Shown: piece after piece, positions 52,258 to 64,000 of the stretch | Layout: each line of letters begins with the position of its first letter | Numbering within the stretch: the stretch's first letter is position 1 | Source of the DNA: Medicago truncatula | Lineage: Eukaryota; Streptophyta; Magnoliopsida; Fabales; Fabaceae | Length of the DNA: 64,000 bases | Direction of reading: 5' to 3' | Assembly: GCF_003473485.1 (NCBI RefSeq) | Contig: NC_053047.1 | Span: 40,100,972 to 40,164,971 of the forward strand | Notes under the pieces: model-generated | Databases searched by the model: none | What the model was told of the DNA's origin: nothing | What the model saw: the letters and a program-made list of their open reading frames with translations, nothing else | Program-made: the position numbers and the translations under genes

Positions 52258-52290
52258 CTAAATCTTTTGTTAAATGCTCATATATATTAT

Positions 52291-54645
52291 TAAAAGAAGA
52301 GAAAAAATATATAAAAGGGGGAACATAAAACCTAACTCAGTCGATCCAAGTGAATCAGCCCCTATAGGATAATTAATACAACCAATAAGAACGACACATT
52401 GAATTCAACCCTAACCAATTAAAATATTCTTAGATGGATTATGTTGGTCATTCGATTGAAGATTGAATGGTCTTAAAATTAGGATCGGGCTAAAGTGAAC
52501 ATTTACAAAATAGTTTGTAAGGTGAGGACCGTCCATCCTCTCTAAATTAATTTTTATGTCATATTTGATCACACCATTTTCATGCATTGGATATGACATT
52601 TAAAGCATGAACCATATACTTTGATAGCAAATGGCCTAATAAATTTTAGATTGGTTCAAAAACTACCTTAAATTTGAGTTGCACCCAACTAAACCCTTAC
52701 AAAATCAGCTTATAAACAATGAACGTCCACTATAAACATATTTTCAAATTATGTTTAGTTCAACGTCGCACTTCGGTTTATATTTCAACTTCACTAAATT
52801 TAATTTTATTACATCTCTAAATATAAATCGTCCAATTATATCAGATGTCCAAGACTAACTACAATGGCATAAATGAGTGAAATATGTTTTTCCTAGACAA
52901 TAGTTGTACTACAATGTAATTTTTGGGGCTCCACAAAATCATTAATATTTTCAACCACACAATAATAACATAAATTAGTAATTAAGGTCTTTGTAATTAC
53001 CATACACATCACTACCAAAATTCGAATTGAGCTTCTTGTGTGTCATCCAAGACACTTGTCCCTTGCTTAATAGTGAATGTGTGTTTGTGGTTTTTCTATT
53101 AGTTTATTTATCAATCGTGCTTGTGGCTTTCAAAACGCGTAGTAGACACAAATCACTTCAATGTTTCTGTTTGTGTCTATATAATTGATAACTTTATCAT
53201 GATAGTTACATATCCCAAATAGAGATTGGTATTCACTGTCTACCATGTTTTTGTATGTTGTCCCCTAAAAAAACTTTAGTGATGTGTCATTCTTGTGGTA
53301 CTAATATTATACTACCACACTCACACATCAAGCAGCATGATTAATTATGTGGCTGAGCTTTTGATGCTCAAGTCTTGTGCCACGTGTGGTGTAACTACTA
53401 CACATCAAAAGTGACTCGATTCGTCTTTTTGTGTTAACCCTACAATTTATCGTGATAGTTTGAAGTTCGGTTAGAAGGTAAATAAAAAACTTAGTCATAA
53501 ATTTTAATCAAGATTTGAAATCAAATTCTTTGAATAAATTCGTCATTAATTGAAACTCGTTAACTACTTGAATTTATTTCGTTTAAAAAGTGATGCATTG
53601 ATCGACCAGTGAAGTTTATTCGTCCCTATGTAAAGAAGTGGTTGTTGTCGTGTAAGTATAGCTAAATTGATAGCCGTAAAAACAATTATATGTAAAAGTT
53701 AAAATTCGAACTTCAGATTCTCTACTTCTCTACGTTTAAGACATGTGTGCCCTACAACTAAACTGCTTGAAAAAAGTGGCTGTTATAAAAAAAGAAATCA
53801 TAAGTGGTTTGTAAATTTCATATTTATTGAGGAATAAAATGCAATAAAAAGAAAAACTTTGCAAGCAACAAACTAATCAGCAAATGGATTCCGAAATATA
53901 CTGTCCAGGATAAAAGAATATTCTTTAAGAAATATTAAATTTATTTTGTTTAATATTTCTAATTACTTTTGTTTACAAAAAGTACTCTTAATTATTTACA
54001 AGTAAAAAACTTAATGATTTTTGTATTTTAATATAATAAATATTTTCCTATAGTTTTCTTATTTAATGTTAATCAGTATTTTTAAAATATTTTTTTATTT
54101 AGACAAAAGATAAAATATATAAATAAAAAGAAAGAGATATAGAGACTGGGGATGGGGATGTATTAGACCTGACCCAGATATAACGTGGTAAACAGGACCA
54201 AGTGCAACAACCCTAATCAATCTTAACAAGTAAACACTCATCACGAGCGCAACCCAATGAACCCGCGTATGGACGCGAAATTAGATTACAAAAAAATGAA
54301 GAGTAAACATCTCAACATGGAACAATTAGGGATACATACATGGGTATGGATCGACCGCCAACACGGTAACATAATCTACGTGCCAACAGCTTCCTGAACA
54401 AGCAGCAAACATAAGAGCTCTTTCGAGCATTAACCATCTGAACAATCTCGAGACGGATGAGTAGGTACCAAATGGAGGCAGACATGACACCTTGAATCCT
54501 GTGGATCTCAACAAATATTTATTTACACTCATAGAAATAAAAATTTGAAAAAGAAATGATTGATGAGCAAATAAACGTCTTCCAATATTAATAAATTTAT
54601 TATTTTGGTAAAACATTTATTATTTCAAATGACTGATAAAGTTTC
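52291..54645. other. AT-rich intergenic region
   Basis: No gene is seen. About 52640-52780 is a minus-strand copy of the LTR/TRIM-like repeat also found at 18170 (gcacttcggtttatat, acaaaatcagcttataa). Around 53655-53770 a degraded B-box-like attcgaacttcag suggests a SINE relic. A poly-A run lies at 54650-54673. Confidence 0.4.
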
Positions 54646-55362
54646 TACACACAAAAAAAAAAAAAAAAAAAAACTGATAATGTTGATTTTATTTTATTTT
54701 TACTAATAAAGTTGACATATAATCATATGATTCATATTACATCGGTTGATTTCATTAAAACCACGTGAATATGAACAGTAGGTCCATAAAATGCATGTCC
54801 TTGATATCAAGGTCTCTTGATTTTGGAATGTGTTTTCTTTTATTTGTAGCAAGGATGGCTATACACATGTATCCCACCCTATATCCCCCCCTTGCCAAGA
54901 TCATGAGAAAAGGAGTTATAGCAATATATATGCTGTGAATACATACATATACTTAAAATAGTATATTGGTCTTGGTTCATATAATACGGATGGAAACAAA
55001 ATTAGGTAAAACTGCCCAGTCACGTCAATTAATGCTTTCATATAAATTTTCATAAACAAAATCCAAACATATCAAAAAATATTATATTTTAGGTTTTCTA
55101 AGTCAACAAGACCTATTCAAGGAGTAATGCTCTCTCAACACCTAAATTTTAATTTACAATAAATGAATTGGTGAATGATAGGAACACTCTATTTTTAACA
55201 CTCTTTATAGTATTTATTGTTTTATTAGATGAAATTCAAGTGAGTCCGATCATTTTATGTAAGATACATTTTCAATTTGTGGTGTCTACATGAAATAAGA
55301 AAGTGAGTGTTATAGAACGTGTTAGAAAGAGAGTGTCCATGTTCAAACTCATGACTTTTTTC
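54646..55362. other. AT-rich stretch, no gene seen
   Basis: Anonymous sequence with a long A run at its left edge. No inverted repeat with a clear target duplication was found. Confidence 0.35.
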
Positions 55363-55750
55363 TAAGGCTTTGTTTGGGAGTTTAGAGGGGAAGGAAAGGA
55401 AAGGCTTTGAGGGGTGCAAAATATGAGAAAAAATAGAGAAATCTTTCAAAAAATTTAAAAGAGTAGTTTTTTAGAGAATGATAAATTAATGCATATGATT
55501 ACTTTATTTTTAATTTTAAAAATATTATAACAACATAAATTAAATTTGAAGAATTCTTATTAACCCTCCAAAACCCTCCTCCAATACAATTTTTTAGTTC
55601 CTCCAAATGAGGAGGGTTTTGTATTATGAAGAAAAGTTAACCCCCAAAGCCCTCCTTTCCCATTTTCCTCTATTTCTTCCACTTACTTATTCCTTTTTTC
55701 CCTAGCCTTCCCCTCCCTTCCCCTCCAAACTCGCAAACAAAGCTTGAGAG
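55363..55750. mobile_element. MITE-like element, about 390 bp
   Basis: The ends ggctttgtttgggagtttag and inverted agctttgtttgcgagtttgg pair over about 40 bp, continuing with G/A-rich gaggggaaggaaaggaaagg. A second internal inverted pair (ccaaaaccctcct / aggagggttttg) lies at 55567-55622. A target duplication was not clear. TGTTTGG near the tip recalls PIF/Harbinger or hAT MITEs. Confidence 0.5.
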
Positions 55751-58700
55751 AAATTAAGCTTCGCAAAACTTGGTGGACCTTGAGATAATGTTTCGGACCG
55801 AGTCAAGATCAAATTCATCAACAATTCATATCAAACCGAATAAGCAACAACATATTCAATAAAACACGAAATCAAATTTTGTGATTAGACGATGATCCGT
55901 AAATCACGTCGGATTATATTTTGCAACATAATAAACATCTTGGAACCGAGTGTTCCGAGGTGCATTTTAGAGGTTGCTTCAATTAAAGAGCTTACTTGAT
56001 ATGATACTTATTAGGAAAGTAACAACCAAATCAATGATATGATGAATAGAAAAATTCAAATCTAGTCGATTAAATTAGCTCATGTACTTGTTTTAATCGC
56101 ATAAAAATATATAGTATTTGTAAAAAAAAAAAAAAGTTTAGATATTTAAAATTTTGAAAAAATAAGTATTGTAAAAATTGAACCAAACTAACTATTTTTT
56201 ATATGGTTGAATGTTTTCTCATTAAAATTGTATCAAACCATCCATTACACACTTAATTATTATAGCTCCCAACCCTTCTTAAATGTCCGCGTTTTTAGTT
56301 AACTCTAGATTAACAAAGAAATCGAAACAAAATCTTACAAGTCGGCGTGAGATAATTTAATTAAGTCGTTACCTAGATTATTGACAAGACATTTTTGATA
56401 CAAGTCATGGTTTAGCTAGCTATCAATTTTTATTATTTTTATCAAACTTTATTGAAACAATTGTAGTGGCAAAGTGCATTGTGCACCTTTATATCACGCA
56501 AAAATTATGAATATTGATTGGATAGTGATACATAGACCACCTTAAGTGTCATGTATCATTTGTACATTCAAATATAATTATGACATTTGTCTACGTGATC
56601 CTCACACACATACAAAATTCACCTTTTGTGTCTCTCACATACTTTCAAATAGGAGTGGTATAATGTGTGTATGGAAAAAAAGGTGTCCATAAAGCATTAT
56701 CCATATTAATATGGTGTGGACGTAGATCGACAATCGAAGTGGTGGAAGCATGACGGCAATCCCTCAACAAAGATGATGTATCTACAAATACTCTAACGAT
56801 CAATTACGATCATGAGTGTGGAAATTTTAGAATTTACAAAATGCATACCTTTAACAATCAATATGTTTGATTTTCATCGTGTAGCTAGATTTGATGAGAT
56901 CGACATACTTGCTATGTTGTGTTGTTGGTGCATTGTCAAAAAGTGTTCTTTGATGATCCAACTAGTTTGGCGGATTGAACTTAGGCCAATTCAAAATTAA
57001 TATTATTCGTGATTTTCAATACTTTTTTTTATGTATTTCAACTATAAAAAAACTTAAATCTCGTAATACAAAAGCATGTAGAGCCGGACCTAACACATAT
57101 GAATGCCTAAAAAAAATATTGTTGTAGATTGGTTACAAAGTCAATCCAACGCTGACACGTGAACAAGGTGTCTGCCGAATCAATGCACGTCACTTGGACG
57201 AACACTCTAACTCTGGTGCATGTCACCCTACCTAAGTACGCCTCCGTGCATCCGACACCGTACACATGTCTTCTAACGGCCTCTTGATGAGACGCCGCAC
57301 TTCACGAAGACGGTTATTGTCATGCACGCCTATATAAGGGTGATTTAGCTTCATCCCAAGGTATAATTCACTTTTCCCACACTTTTTACACATTACATCA
57401 CACTTTTTCCACACTTGTTATAACTTGAAAACAACAAACATTCATATTTTTAGTGTTAATTAAAATCAAAATTTCTTAAAAAAATATCGTTCATAATTTT
57501 CAAACGTTCATCTTAAAAAAAGTGAAAAGACATGTACGTGAGTGTTTGTATTTTGCTAGTATGTATAAAAGTATTCTTTTTGTTAAATAAAATGAGTGAA
57601 GTGACAAAAAGAAATAAAGAATATATTTTTTAATCAGATAGTACAAATTAAGCACATAATTAAATACGCTCACTAAAACAATAAATTCATTAGATGACGT
57701 CTAATTAGAAATGTATAGAAACAATATTACAGTACTTGTTTTAAATTATTTCTGGTATAATCTGATTGGTTGAATCATAAATCTTGTGTTGGAAATCTTC
57801 CTCTTAGTTGTTTATCAAACTTAGACCTTAATTCACTTATATGTATATAATTAACTTAACAAATAACCGACCAATCAGATACTTAACATTGCTTCATCAC
57901 AATCAAATCATTTTTCAAAATCAATTGACCAACTAATTAATCAGAGACTGGAATCTACTTCACTATATAGTATGTGCTTGTTTTCTTGTATTCAATTTAT
58001 ATCTAGTCCCATCTCCATGTAAGCTTACCTAAACTTGATTACAAGTTGAATTTTTTTAATAATTAAAGTAATTACATGCGACAAAACTAATTAAATTTGG
58101 CACATTTCAAATTGATTTTGATTGTGAAAGGATAATAATTAATTAAACCTAAACTTTAGATTTCACATCTGATTTGGTATCAATTGTCAAAGATGCACGG
58201 TGATCAAATATGAAATTCAACATGAAATGCAAAGTGTTTATCCACTTATTAGTCGACAAGTGTTACATATATGTCATCATGTCATGTCTTTGTTGGCCCA
58301 TAAACTCATCATTAGTAAATACTTAGTTGGGATTTGGAAGGTACCTTCAAGGAAAGGGCAATTGAAATACCAGAAAATCACAAGCAAACAAAGTGATTAA
58401 AATATTTAAATGCATGTATGTCATATCTAAAAAAAGGTCCTCAACTTTCTCTTTATAGAAGATGTTACTCGTTTGATGTTTTGACTTTTTAATATGTGTT
58501 AAATTGTGTGGTTCGATCTCACTTTTATTTAAAAGCTAGCTAAGTGTCCAAACAAATGTTGCGAACTTAATTTAATTGGTAGATTAAATAATATGTGTAG
58601 AGGTCGGGGTTCGAACCATAAACACCTTACTTCTTTATATTTAAAATATGTGAGATGCTCCAACAATTAATCTACTTAACAAAAGAAATAAATATCCGAA

Positions 58701-59430
58701 CAAATATATATCTAATAATTCGAGAATTTTGGTAATATGAGAATCCAAGAAGTTTAACGTTCTCCATCTAACTTTGTATATTAGCATCCTTAAACCGACT
58801 TTTATATTATGTTAACATGCTCTTCAATGAAGTATAAAAAAAAAAATAAAAAAAAAAAATAAAAAAACCTTGATCCATGCCTCAAAAGGATGTCATCTAA
58901 AATCAATGGGTTCATGATAAAAAGAACAAAAAAAAAAAAACATAATATTTTAAAGTTTTGGCTGCTTAAAAATTCATGTTTTGTTAAAAAATTCTAAGAG
59001 AGTCTCATAATATTTTAAATATTTTTGGAAATTTTCATTCAAAAAGATGAAGGCTACACATGAATTGACCTAAAAGTAGGGACAAAAAATGAAGATTGAA
59101 ATTTTTTGAGGGACAAATGAAAATTATGTATATTTATAGGGACCAAAAACATATATAACCCATGAAACAATAACTTTCAATTTTTGCAGTTTCAAGTTTA
59201 GGGAGCCGAAATAAAAATTAATTCCAACCGCTAAGATGAGACACGAGTCTCTTCTAGTTTAACCAACATCTCATATTCAATTATGAGTTTGGACATGCAT
59301 CAACATTAAAATTCTTATGGAGAGTTTGCTGCCTATTTAAATTTCGTAAGACACGATAGATTAATCTTCGCAGTTGACCATGAAAGATAGTTTGTTTACA
59401 CAACAAAACATTAATTTCAAACCGTTTTAT
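55751..59430. other. AT-rich intergenic region with small repeats
   Basis: No gene is seen. 57130-57425 looks promoter- or LTR-like, with cctatataaggg at 57330-57341 and repeated cacactttttacacat-type phrases behind it, but no reading frame follows. A SINE-like fragment with ggggttcgaacc lies at 58558-58682. 58840-58940 is A-rich simple sequence. Confidence 0.4.
58558..58682 (+). repeat. SINE-like fragment with B box
   Basis: It contains gtagaggtcggggttcgaac, with GGTTCGAAC as the RNA polymerase III B box, then accttacttctttatattt, the layout of the common legume tRNA-like dispersed repeat. The ends are unclear. Confidence 0.45.
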
Positions 59431-59446
59431 CACAAATGTTTTATCT

Positions 59447-62017
59447 TTTTTTTTTTTTTTTTTGTTACAAAGATAAAAATGAAAACAAAAGGAAAGCAGG
59501 AAGGAAAAAAAACAGAAAAACTCAAGCTCTTGGAAAGAAAACTCTCATTGTGTCGTTCCTTAGCATGTCGATAATATCATGGGGAGGGGACAAATGAACA
59601 CATAACTCAATGTTTGATGTAGCTCCTAGCTTGGCCATGAAATCGGCGCAATAATTCCCTTCTCTTAGAGTGTGCTGGATAGTGTAGTTGCGGGTAGCTA
59701 ATATATCCTTGATGTCTTGAACTAATTAACACCGCATATGCGTGGAATTTCGAAACCTCTACTAAAATGAGATTGACGGACAGCAGAGAGTCTGAGTAAC
59801 ATACTAAGTCTTCCAATCACATGTCCGATGCTAGACTTAAACCCTTCTGAATGGTTGTGAGCTCTGCAAGAAGAATTCACATCGAGTCTTTGAGAAATCC
59901 GGAAAAACCCGAGAGGAAGAAGCCAGTGCTGTTACGGATTAAACTATCAAAACCGGCTCTGCTAGGAGTGCCTAAACAACTTCCATCAACGTTGAGAATG
60001 TTGTAGCTGTTGCTGCTATTCCATCAAACCAGCCTGTCTGAAATGGAAGGAGTATCTGCCAGCTGAAAGCTCTTTTCAATTATATATGCTGAATTATGAA
60101 TGCTGCTGCATACCCTTCTGATGGACCAAGACTCGCTGCTGAAGCACATTTGGTTACGGTGCCTCCAAATCCACCAAAGACAGGCTAGGAAGATGATAGA
60201 ACGGGGGCCTTTGGCACTGCCTTTTATCCAATCATGCGCACAAGTGGGAGAGAAGAAATTAGGATCCGAAAAGCCAAATTTATGCCAAATGGAACTAGAA
60301 ATTCTGCAATCACGAACACAGTGCATGAGAGATTCCTCCTCTTCACCGCATCGCTCACAAATTGCAGAAACGTCAATGTGACGATGGTGGAGCAAGGACA
60401 ATGTTGGGACCGCGTCATGACAGGCTAGCCAAATAAAGAATTTGTATTTTTTCGACACCTGTAACTTCCAAATCCAAGACCATGAGTGATGCGGAATAAT
60501 ATTGATAGCTGGTTCCATGAAGGAAAGTAACCAAGAATAACCACTTTTAGTGGAGTAAGCATCATTTTTGTTGTGTCTCCAAATAAAAGCATCGTAAATA
60601 GATGTATTGAAATTAGTGTGAAAATTGTTTATGTTGTCAGCGACAGATTGAGGGAGAGTAGTGTAAAAAGCTTGAGTGTGTTGGCCATTGAAAGTTATCA
60701 CATCTTTGACGGTGAGATGAATGTCAATAATAGGAACCAAAGAGCCAAGTAACCCTTGAGAGCACCAATTGCTGAACAAAAAGGAGGATGAACCCGAGCC
60801 GGCGCGCCAAGAATACCCATTTTTGAGAATGTCTTTGGCACGAATGATAGATGCCCAAGAGGGAGAGCTGCTGCTGGTTGCATTCGCATGAAGGATGTTA
60901 GACCCTACTGAATATTTAGTATAGAGAAGGTTCACCCATAATTTATTTGGGGACTAGACCATGTCCCAAACTAACTTTCCAAGAAGACATGTATTTTCAT
61001 TTCGGGCTGTTCTAATACCCAAGCCACCAGAACGCTTAGGGCTAGTAATTTTCTTCCAACTTACCAACTGAACACCCTTGTTACTAGAACCATGCCAAAT
61101 GAAATTACGGGTTGTTTGATCAATAGAATCACAAATGTTCTGCGGGAGCCAGTTAATCTGCATGTAGTAGGGGATGGTGGATAGGACAAATGTAGCTAGA
61201 GCCAATCTACCTGTTCTGTTGAGAAGACGGTTCTTCCAAGATGCCAACTTAGTTTGCATTTTCTCAATGATGAAGTTGAAATCACTTCTCCTGGAACAAC
61301 CTTTAAGCATGGGGAAGTCTAAGTACTTTCCAAGAGAGGTTGTGCTGTGAATGCCAAAAATAGAGGTGAGGTTGTTTATTTTCTCTGGAGGTGTCCCTGA
61401 AGAATAAAAAGCTCTAGAATTTGAGATATTAATCTTCAACCCTGAGGCCCTGCTGAATCTATCAAATAAGTCAGTGATGAAACGAAATTGAGATTTTTTT
61501 GCCTTAGTGAAAAGAATAACATCATCTGCAAAAAGAAGATGGGATATCTTTGGTCCTCCATTGGTGATGTGAATAGGATCCCAATTTCCTTGAGTCGCGG
61601 CATTATTAATAGCAATAGAGAGCTTTTCCATGCATAAAATGAAGATGTAAGGAGAGAGCGAATCACCTTGTCTGAGATCATGGGAAGGCTTAAAGGAGGG
61701 CATTTTATTACCGTTCCATAAAATAGAGAATGTGGATGATGTGACACAATGCATGATAAGCTTGATGGTGATGTCCGGAAATCCAAACTCAAGGAGGCAA
61801 GAATTAAGAAAATCCCATCTGACATTATCAAAAGCTTTCTCCAGGTCAAGTTTGAAAGCTACATATCCCTTCTTCTTTTTAGATCTTCTCATAAAGTGAA
61901 CTATTTCCTACAAAACAATTGAGTTGTCATAAGTTCCCCTATTAGGCAGAAAACTGCTTTGGTAAGGGCCAATAAGATTATTAAGAATAGGTCTGAGACG
62001 ATGCACCAGAACTTTAC
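59447..62017 (-). mobile_element. LINE (L1 type), 5'-truncated, 16-bp TSD
   Basis: The direct repeat cacaaatgttttatct is at 59431-59446 and 62018-62033. On the minus strand the element ends in a poly(A) run (poly-T at 59447-59463). It starts within the reverse-transcriptase domain, so it was truncated at insertion, the usual fate of LINE copies. The coding part is described separately. Confidence 0.9.
59580..62016 (-). pseudogene. LINE ORF2 remnant: RT, zf-RVT and RNase H
   Basis: Read on the minus strand: a partial RT start (LVHRLRPILNNLIGPYQSSF), then KLDLEKAFDNVRWDFL, LRQGDSLSPYIFILCMEKLS, the catalytic LLFADDVILF near 61530, and GLGIRTARNENTCLLGKLVW. An in-frame TAG (60951-60953) precedes the zf-RVT region (KYKFFIWLACHDAVPT, ICERCGEEEESLMHCVRDC). 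After the next stop, NVDGSC near 59985 and AELTTIQKGL mark an RNase H domain. A TAG also lies near 61906. The truncated 5' end and several stops make it dead. Confidence 0.88.
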
Positions 62018-62033
62018 CACAAATGTTTTATCT

Positions 62034-64000
62034 AAGATCAATATGTATATTCTTTGCATGTTACACAAAAAAGTGATGCTCAAAATGATGTCCCTATTTA
62101 AAAGATCTTCGATGTAAGCAAATTTATTGCATCTGCTACCGGCTCAAGTAATGAAACACTAAACCTAAAGATGAGTTTATTGTAGTTACATCTAAACCTA
62201 AGTTGAGGAAACAAATTAAATATTTTTCAAAAGCAACACAATACAACTCTGAAATAAAAAAAATTATCTTAAAATTTGGTTTGCATGGTTTTACTTTTGT
62301 CTCCATATTTTTGTTCTTTTGTTTCCATTTTCAGTTTTCTATTTCATTTTTGCTATTTTCTCTTTTTTTTATTAATATAAAAATAAAATTTTACTTTAGT
62401 TGGTTAGAAAAAAAATAGTAGCATATGTTAATACCACCATTCTTTAATCATATTCCAAATGGAATAATTAAGTGAGTATCTATGAGATAAAGGGGATAGC
62501 ATATTCCTTAACTATAGTGATATAATCAACTTCAACCATAACCTTTGAAGCATGCATGTCTTGGAGTAAATGAAACTTCAAATTAATTACCTAATCTAAC
62601 TAAAGGCATGCATAATAATTCAATTACTAGTTTCTAATAGTTTTAACCCGAGATTAATATAAATCGTTTGACTTTTCACTTGGTTGAAGAGACAGGAGAA
62701 GATATTGAAAGTTGAAGTAAAAAGCACAATAATATGCTATATTAACTAAGTCGACCTAAATAGATTATTTTATCTTAATGGAGGCATGAATGAATGGTTG
62801 TAATATGGCCAAGTACATTCGTTACTTGGAGTTCATAAAGTATTAATTAAAATCCACACATCTTGGCACTTTGGAACGAGAAATAAGAAAGGTAGATTAA
62901 TATATTCATAGAATAACCTAAATTATAAAAAATCAAATTATGGGGACACCTTGGAACAAGAAATAAGAAAGGTATATTAATATATTCAAAGAATAACCTA
63001 ACTTAAAAAATCAAATTATAGGGACACCTTTTCTTCTTTGGGCAAAATAATGGATCTCACTTTGCCTAAACGGGGAGGAGGCAATCATACAAATTATTTA
63101 TAATATAGTATTACGGATCTCTAGCATTCTATATATGGATAAGTGGCTAAATAAAATACAGCTTGATATATGCATACATATAAAAAAATTATGATCTCAT
63201 CGTTCCAATAAACTATGAAATGTTCATACACACATGCTAGCATTCTTGATCAATGATGCTAGTAGGCCTAAAATTAAATAAATAACAAAAATGAAATATT
63301 TCCAATGAAAATTTCAAAGGCTTAAAGAATGATAGAGTGAATGTTAAGACACTCATACTTGGGATCCTTTGCCTTACTTTTATTTTGGTTGTACAAACTA
63401 GAATATTCTTCTTTTACATATGACATATTAGTAGGAACAAAAAAATTACTTATTGGAAGTGGAGCCTTAAATATTGTACATGATATATAGTAAGGTTGAT
63501 GGTGGCCAGAATAAGAGAGAATGATAATCCAACATTTGTTGAGTTGCCATGAAATTAGTCATCAAAATTTGTTGAGTACTTTCTTAATTTAATCTAGCAT
63601 TTGTTGAATCACCAAAATTTTACTTTCTTATTTTAATCCAACAATTGTTGAGTCACCATAAAGCGCGAAGCCTTGGGTTGTGATAGGGTAACTTTAATTA
63701 GCTATCCCTTAAGTGAGGTGCCACGTGTCGATCATTGTGGGTGCCACGTCAGCAAAGATTAAGTCAAAAGTGGTCTTGGGGGCCAAAACCGTCAAAGATC
63801 CAATACATAGGATTTTAATTAGTTAGGGGGTCAAAATCGCAACTTTTGAAAAGATAGAGACCACTTGTGTCATAAATGTATTTCGCCTTATTTTAAAACT
63901 TTTGATCTCTTAAGAAAACTATAGAGATGTTTATTAACAATAAAAACTATCAAAACAACACTCAATATATAATTTATCTTCTTTCTTTATATTTAGTCCC
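62034..64000. other. AT-rich intergenic region at the right edge
   Basis: No gene is seen. Three imperfect copies of a phrase like atccaacatttgttgagt occur at 63529, 63592 and 63637. From 63690 to 63890 the sequence (gccacgtgtcg, gccacgtcagc, aaaagtggtc) resembles the end of a dispersed repeat cut by the window edge. Confidence 0.4.
62871..63028 (+). repeat. Tandem duplication, 80 and 78 bp
   Basis: The unit starts ttggaac(g/a)agaaataaga and ends gggacacc. The two copies differ at a handful of bases and a 2-bp deletion. Confidence 0.85.

Larger units (their letters stand above)
50376..52290 (+). repeat. Dispersed segmental duplication, copy B
   Basis: It matches 4671-6420 with very few differences, apart from a single SINE-like unit in place of two, loss of about 110 bp near 51710, and a 406-bp MITE insertion. 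48389-48601 and 50258-50375, flanking the MULE, also belong to this copy and match each other weakly (gtaaggtgctttgatccat, gtaaggagctttgctccat). Confidence 0.85.

Noticed and set aside
53280..53400. A possible MITE around cacacatcaag ... cacgtgtggtgtaac
   Set aside because: No paired ends or target duplication could be found.
54326..54616. A 96-codon minus-strand open frame with Cys and Trp
   Set aside because: No family motif, no splice sites or promoter, and flanking sequence is anonymous; chance frame is likelier.
57232..57414. A 60-codon open frame next to a TATA-like box
   Set aside because: The frame is on the strand opposite to the TATA motif and has no recognised domain.

Overview
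The window reads as nuclear DNA of a flowering plant, most likely a papilionoid legume of the Medicago/Trifolium type. That placement is inference from the look of the repeats and gene fragments and was not tested by a search. It is AT-rich, has spliced genes with short introns, and is dominated by nested transposable elements. No complete, ordinary single-copy host gene is seen.

Region 1 (1-6.4 kb): a Myb/SANT-like gene on the minus strand, then a small coiled-coil gene with three phase-0 coding exons whose two coding introns start with GC instead of GT. Behind it lie a metacaspase-like fragment and LINE relics, in a block that recurs at 48.1-52.3 kb.

Region 2 (6.4-13.4 kb): nested Helitrons. 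One putative Helitron carries a broken B3-like pseudogene, a higher-order tandem repeat and a 3.3-kb solo LTR. A second, inverted Helitron (819 bp) has its empty site preserved elsewhere in the window.

Region 3 (13.6-18.1 kb): two further copies of the coiled-coil gene, one promoterless and one broken, LINE ORF1 debris, and a pseudogene of the C-terminal part of a site-1-protease-like subtilase (SBT6.1 type). A shared ~115-145 bp module joins these unrelated fragments and ends at the same short motif in every copy.

Region 4 (19.4-26.8 kb): a 5.7-kb Mutator-like element with 9-bp target duplication carries a MURA-type transposase and a plant-mobile-domain (PMD) gene, with three copies of its long terminal repeat. 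It sits in an older hAT-like element. Two MITEs lie alongside.

Region 5 (26.95-44.55 kb): a Ty3/gypsy element with matched 5-bp TSD, LTRs about 3% diverged, and many reading-frame breaks. It is split by an antisense, nearly intact 12-kb Ty1/copia Sirevirus (1.3-kb LTRs differing at two bases by eye) with gag, pol, a 989-codon env-position ORF and repeated polypurine tracts.

Region 6 (44.6-52.3 kb): a promoter-like CT-rich stretch, a Stowaway MITE, a large inverted duplication (arms about 650 bp) containing metacaspase-like sequence, a 1.65-kb Pack-MULE carrying fused pieces of a sugar-phosphate/nucleotide-sugar transporter gene, and the second copy of the region 1 block with a further MITE insertion.

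Region 7 (52.3-64 kb): mostly anonymous AT-rich DNA with SINE-like fragments, a MITE and a 5'-truncated LINE with a 16-bp TSD.

The host genes do not form a pathway. What links them is fragment capture and shuffling by Helitrons, MULEs and LINEs. The best candidates for something undescribed are the metacaspase-like inverted repeat, the Pack-MULE transporter fusion, the shared module with a fixed breakpoint, and the coiled-coil family with GC-AG introns. All alignments were done by eye.
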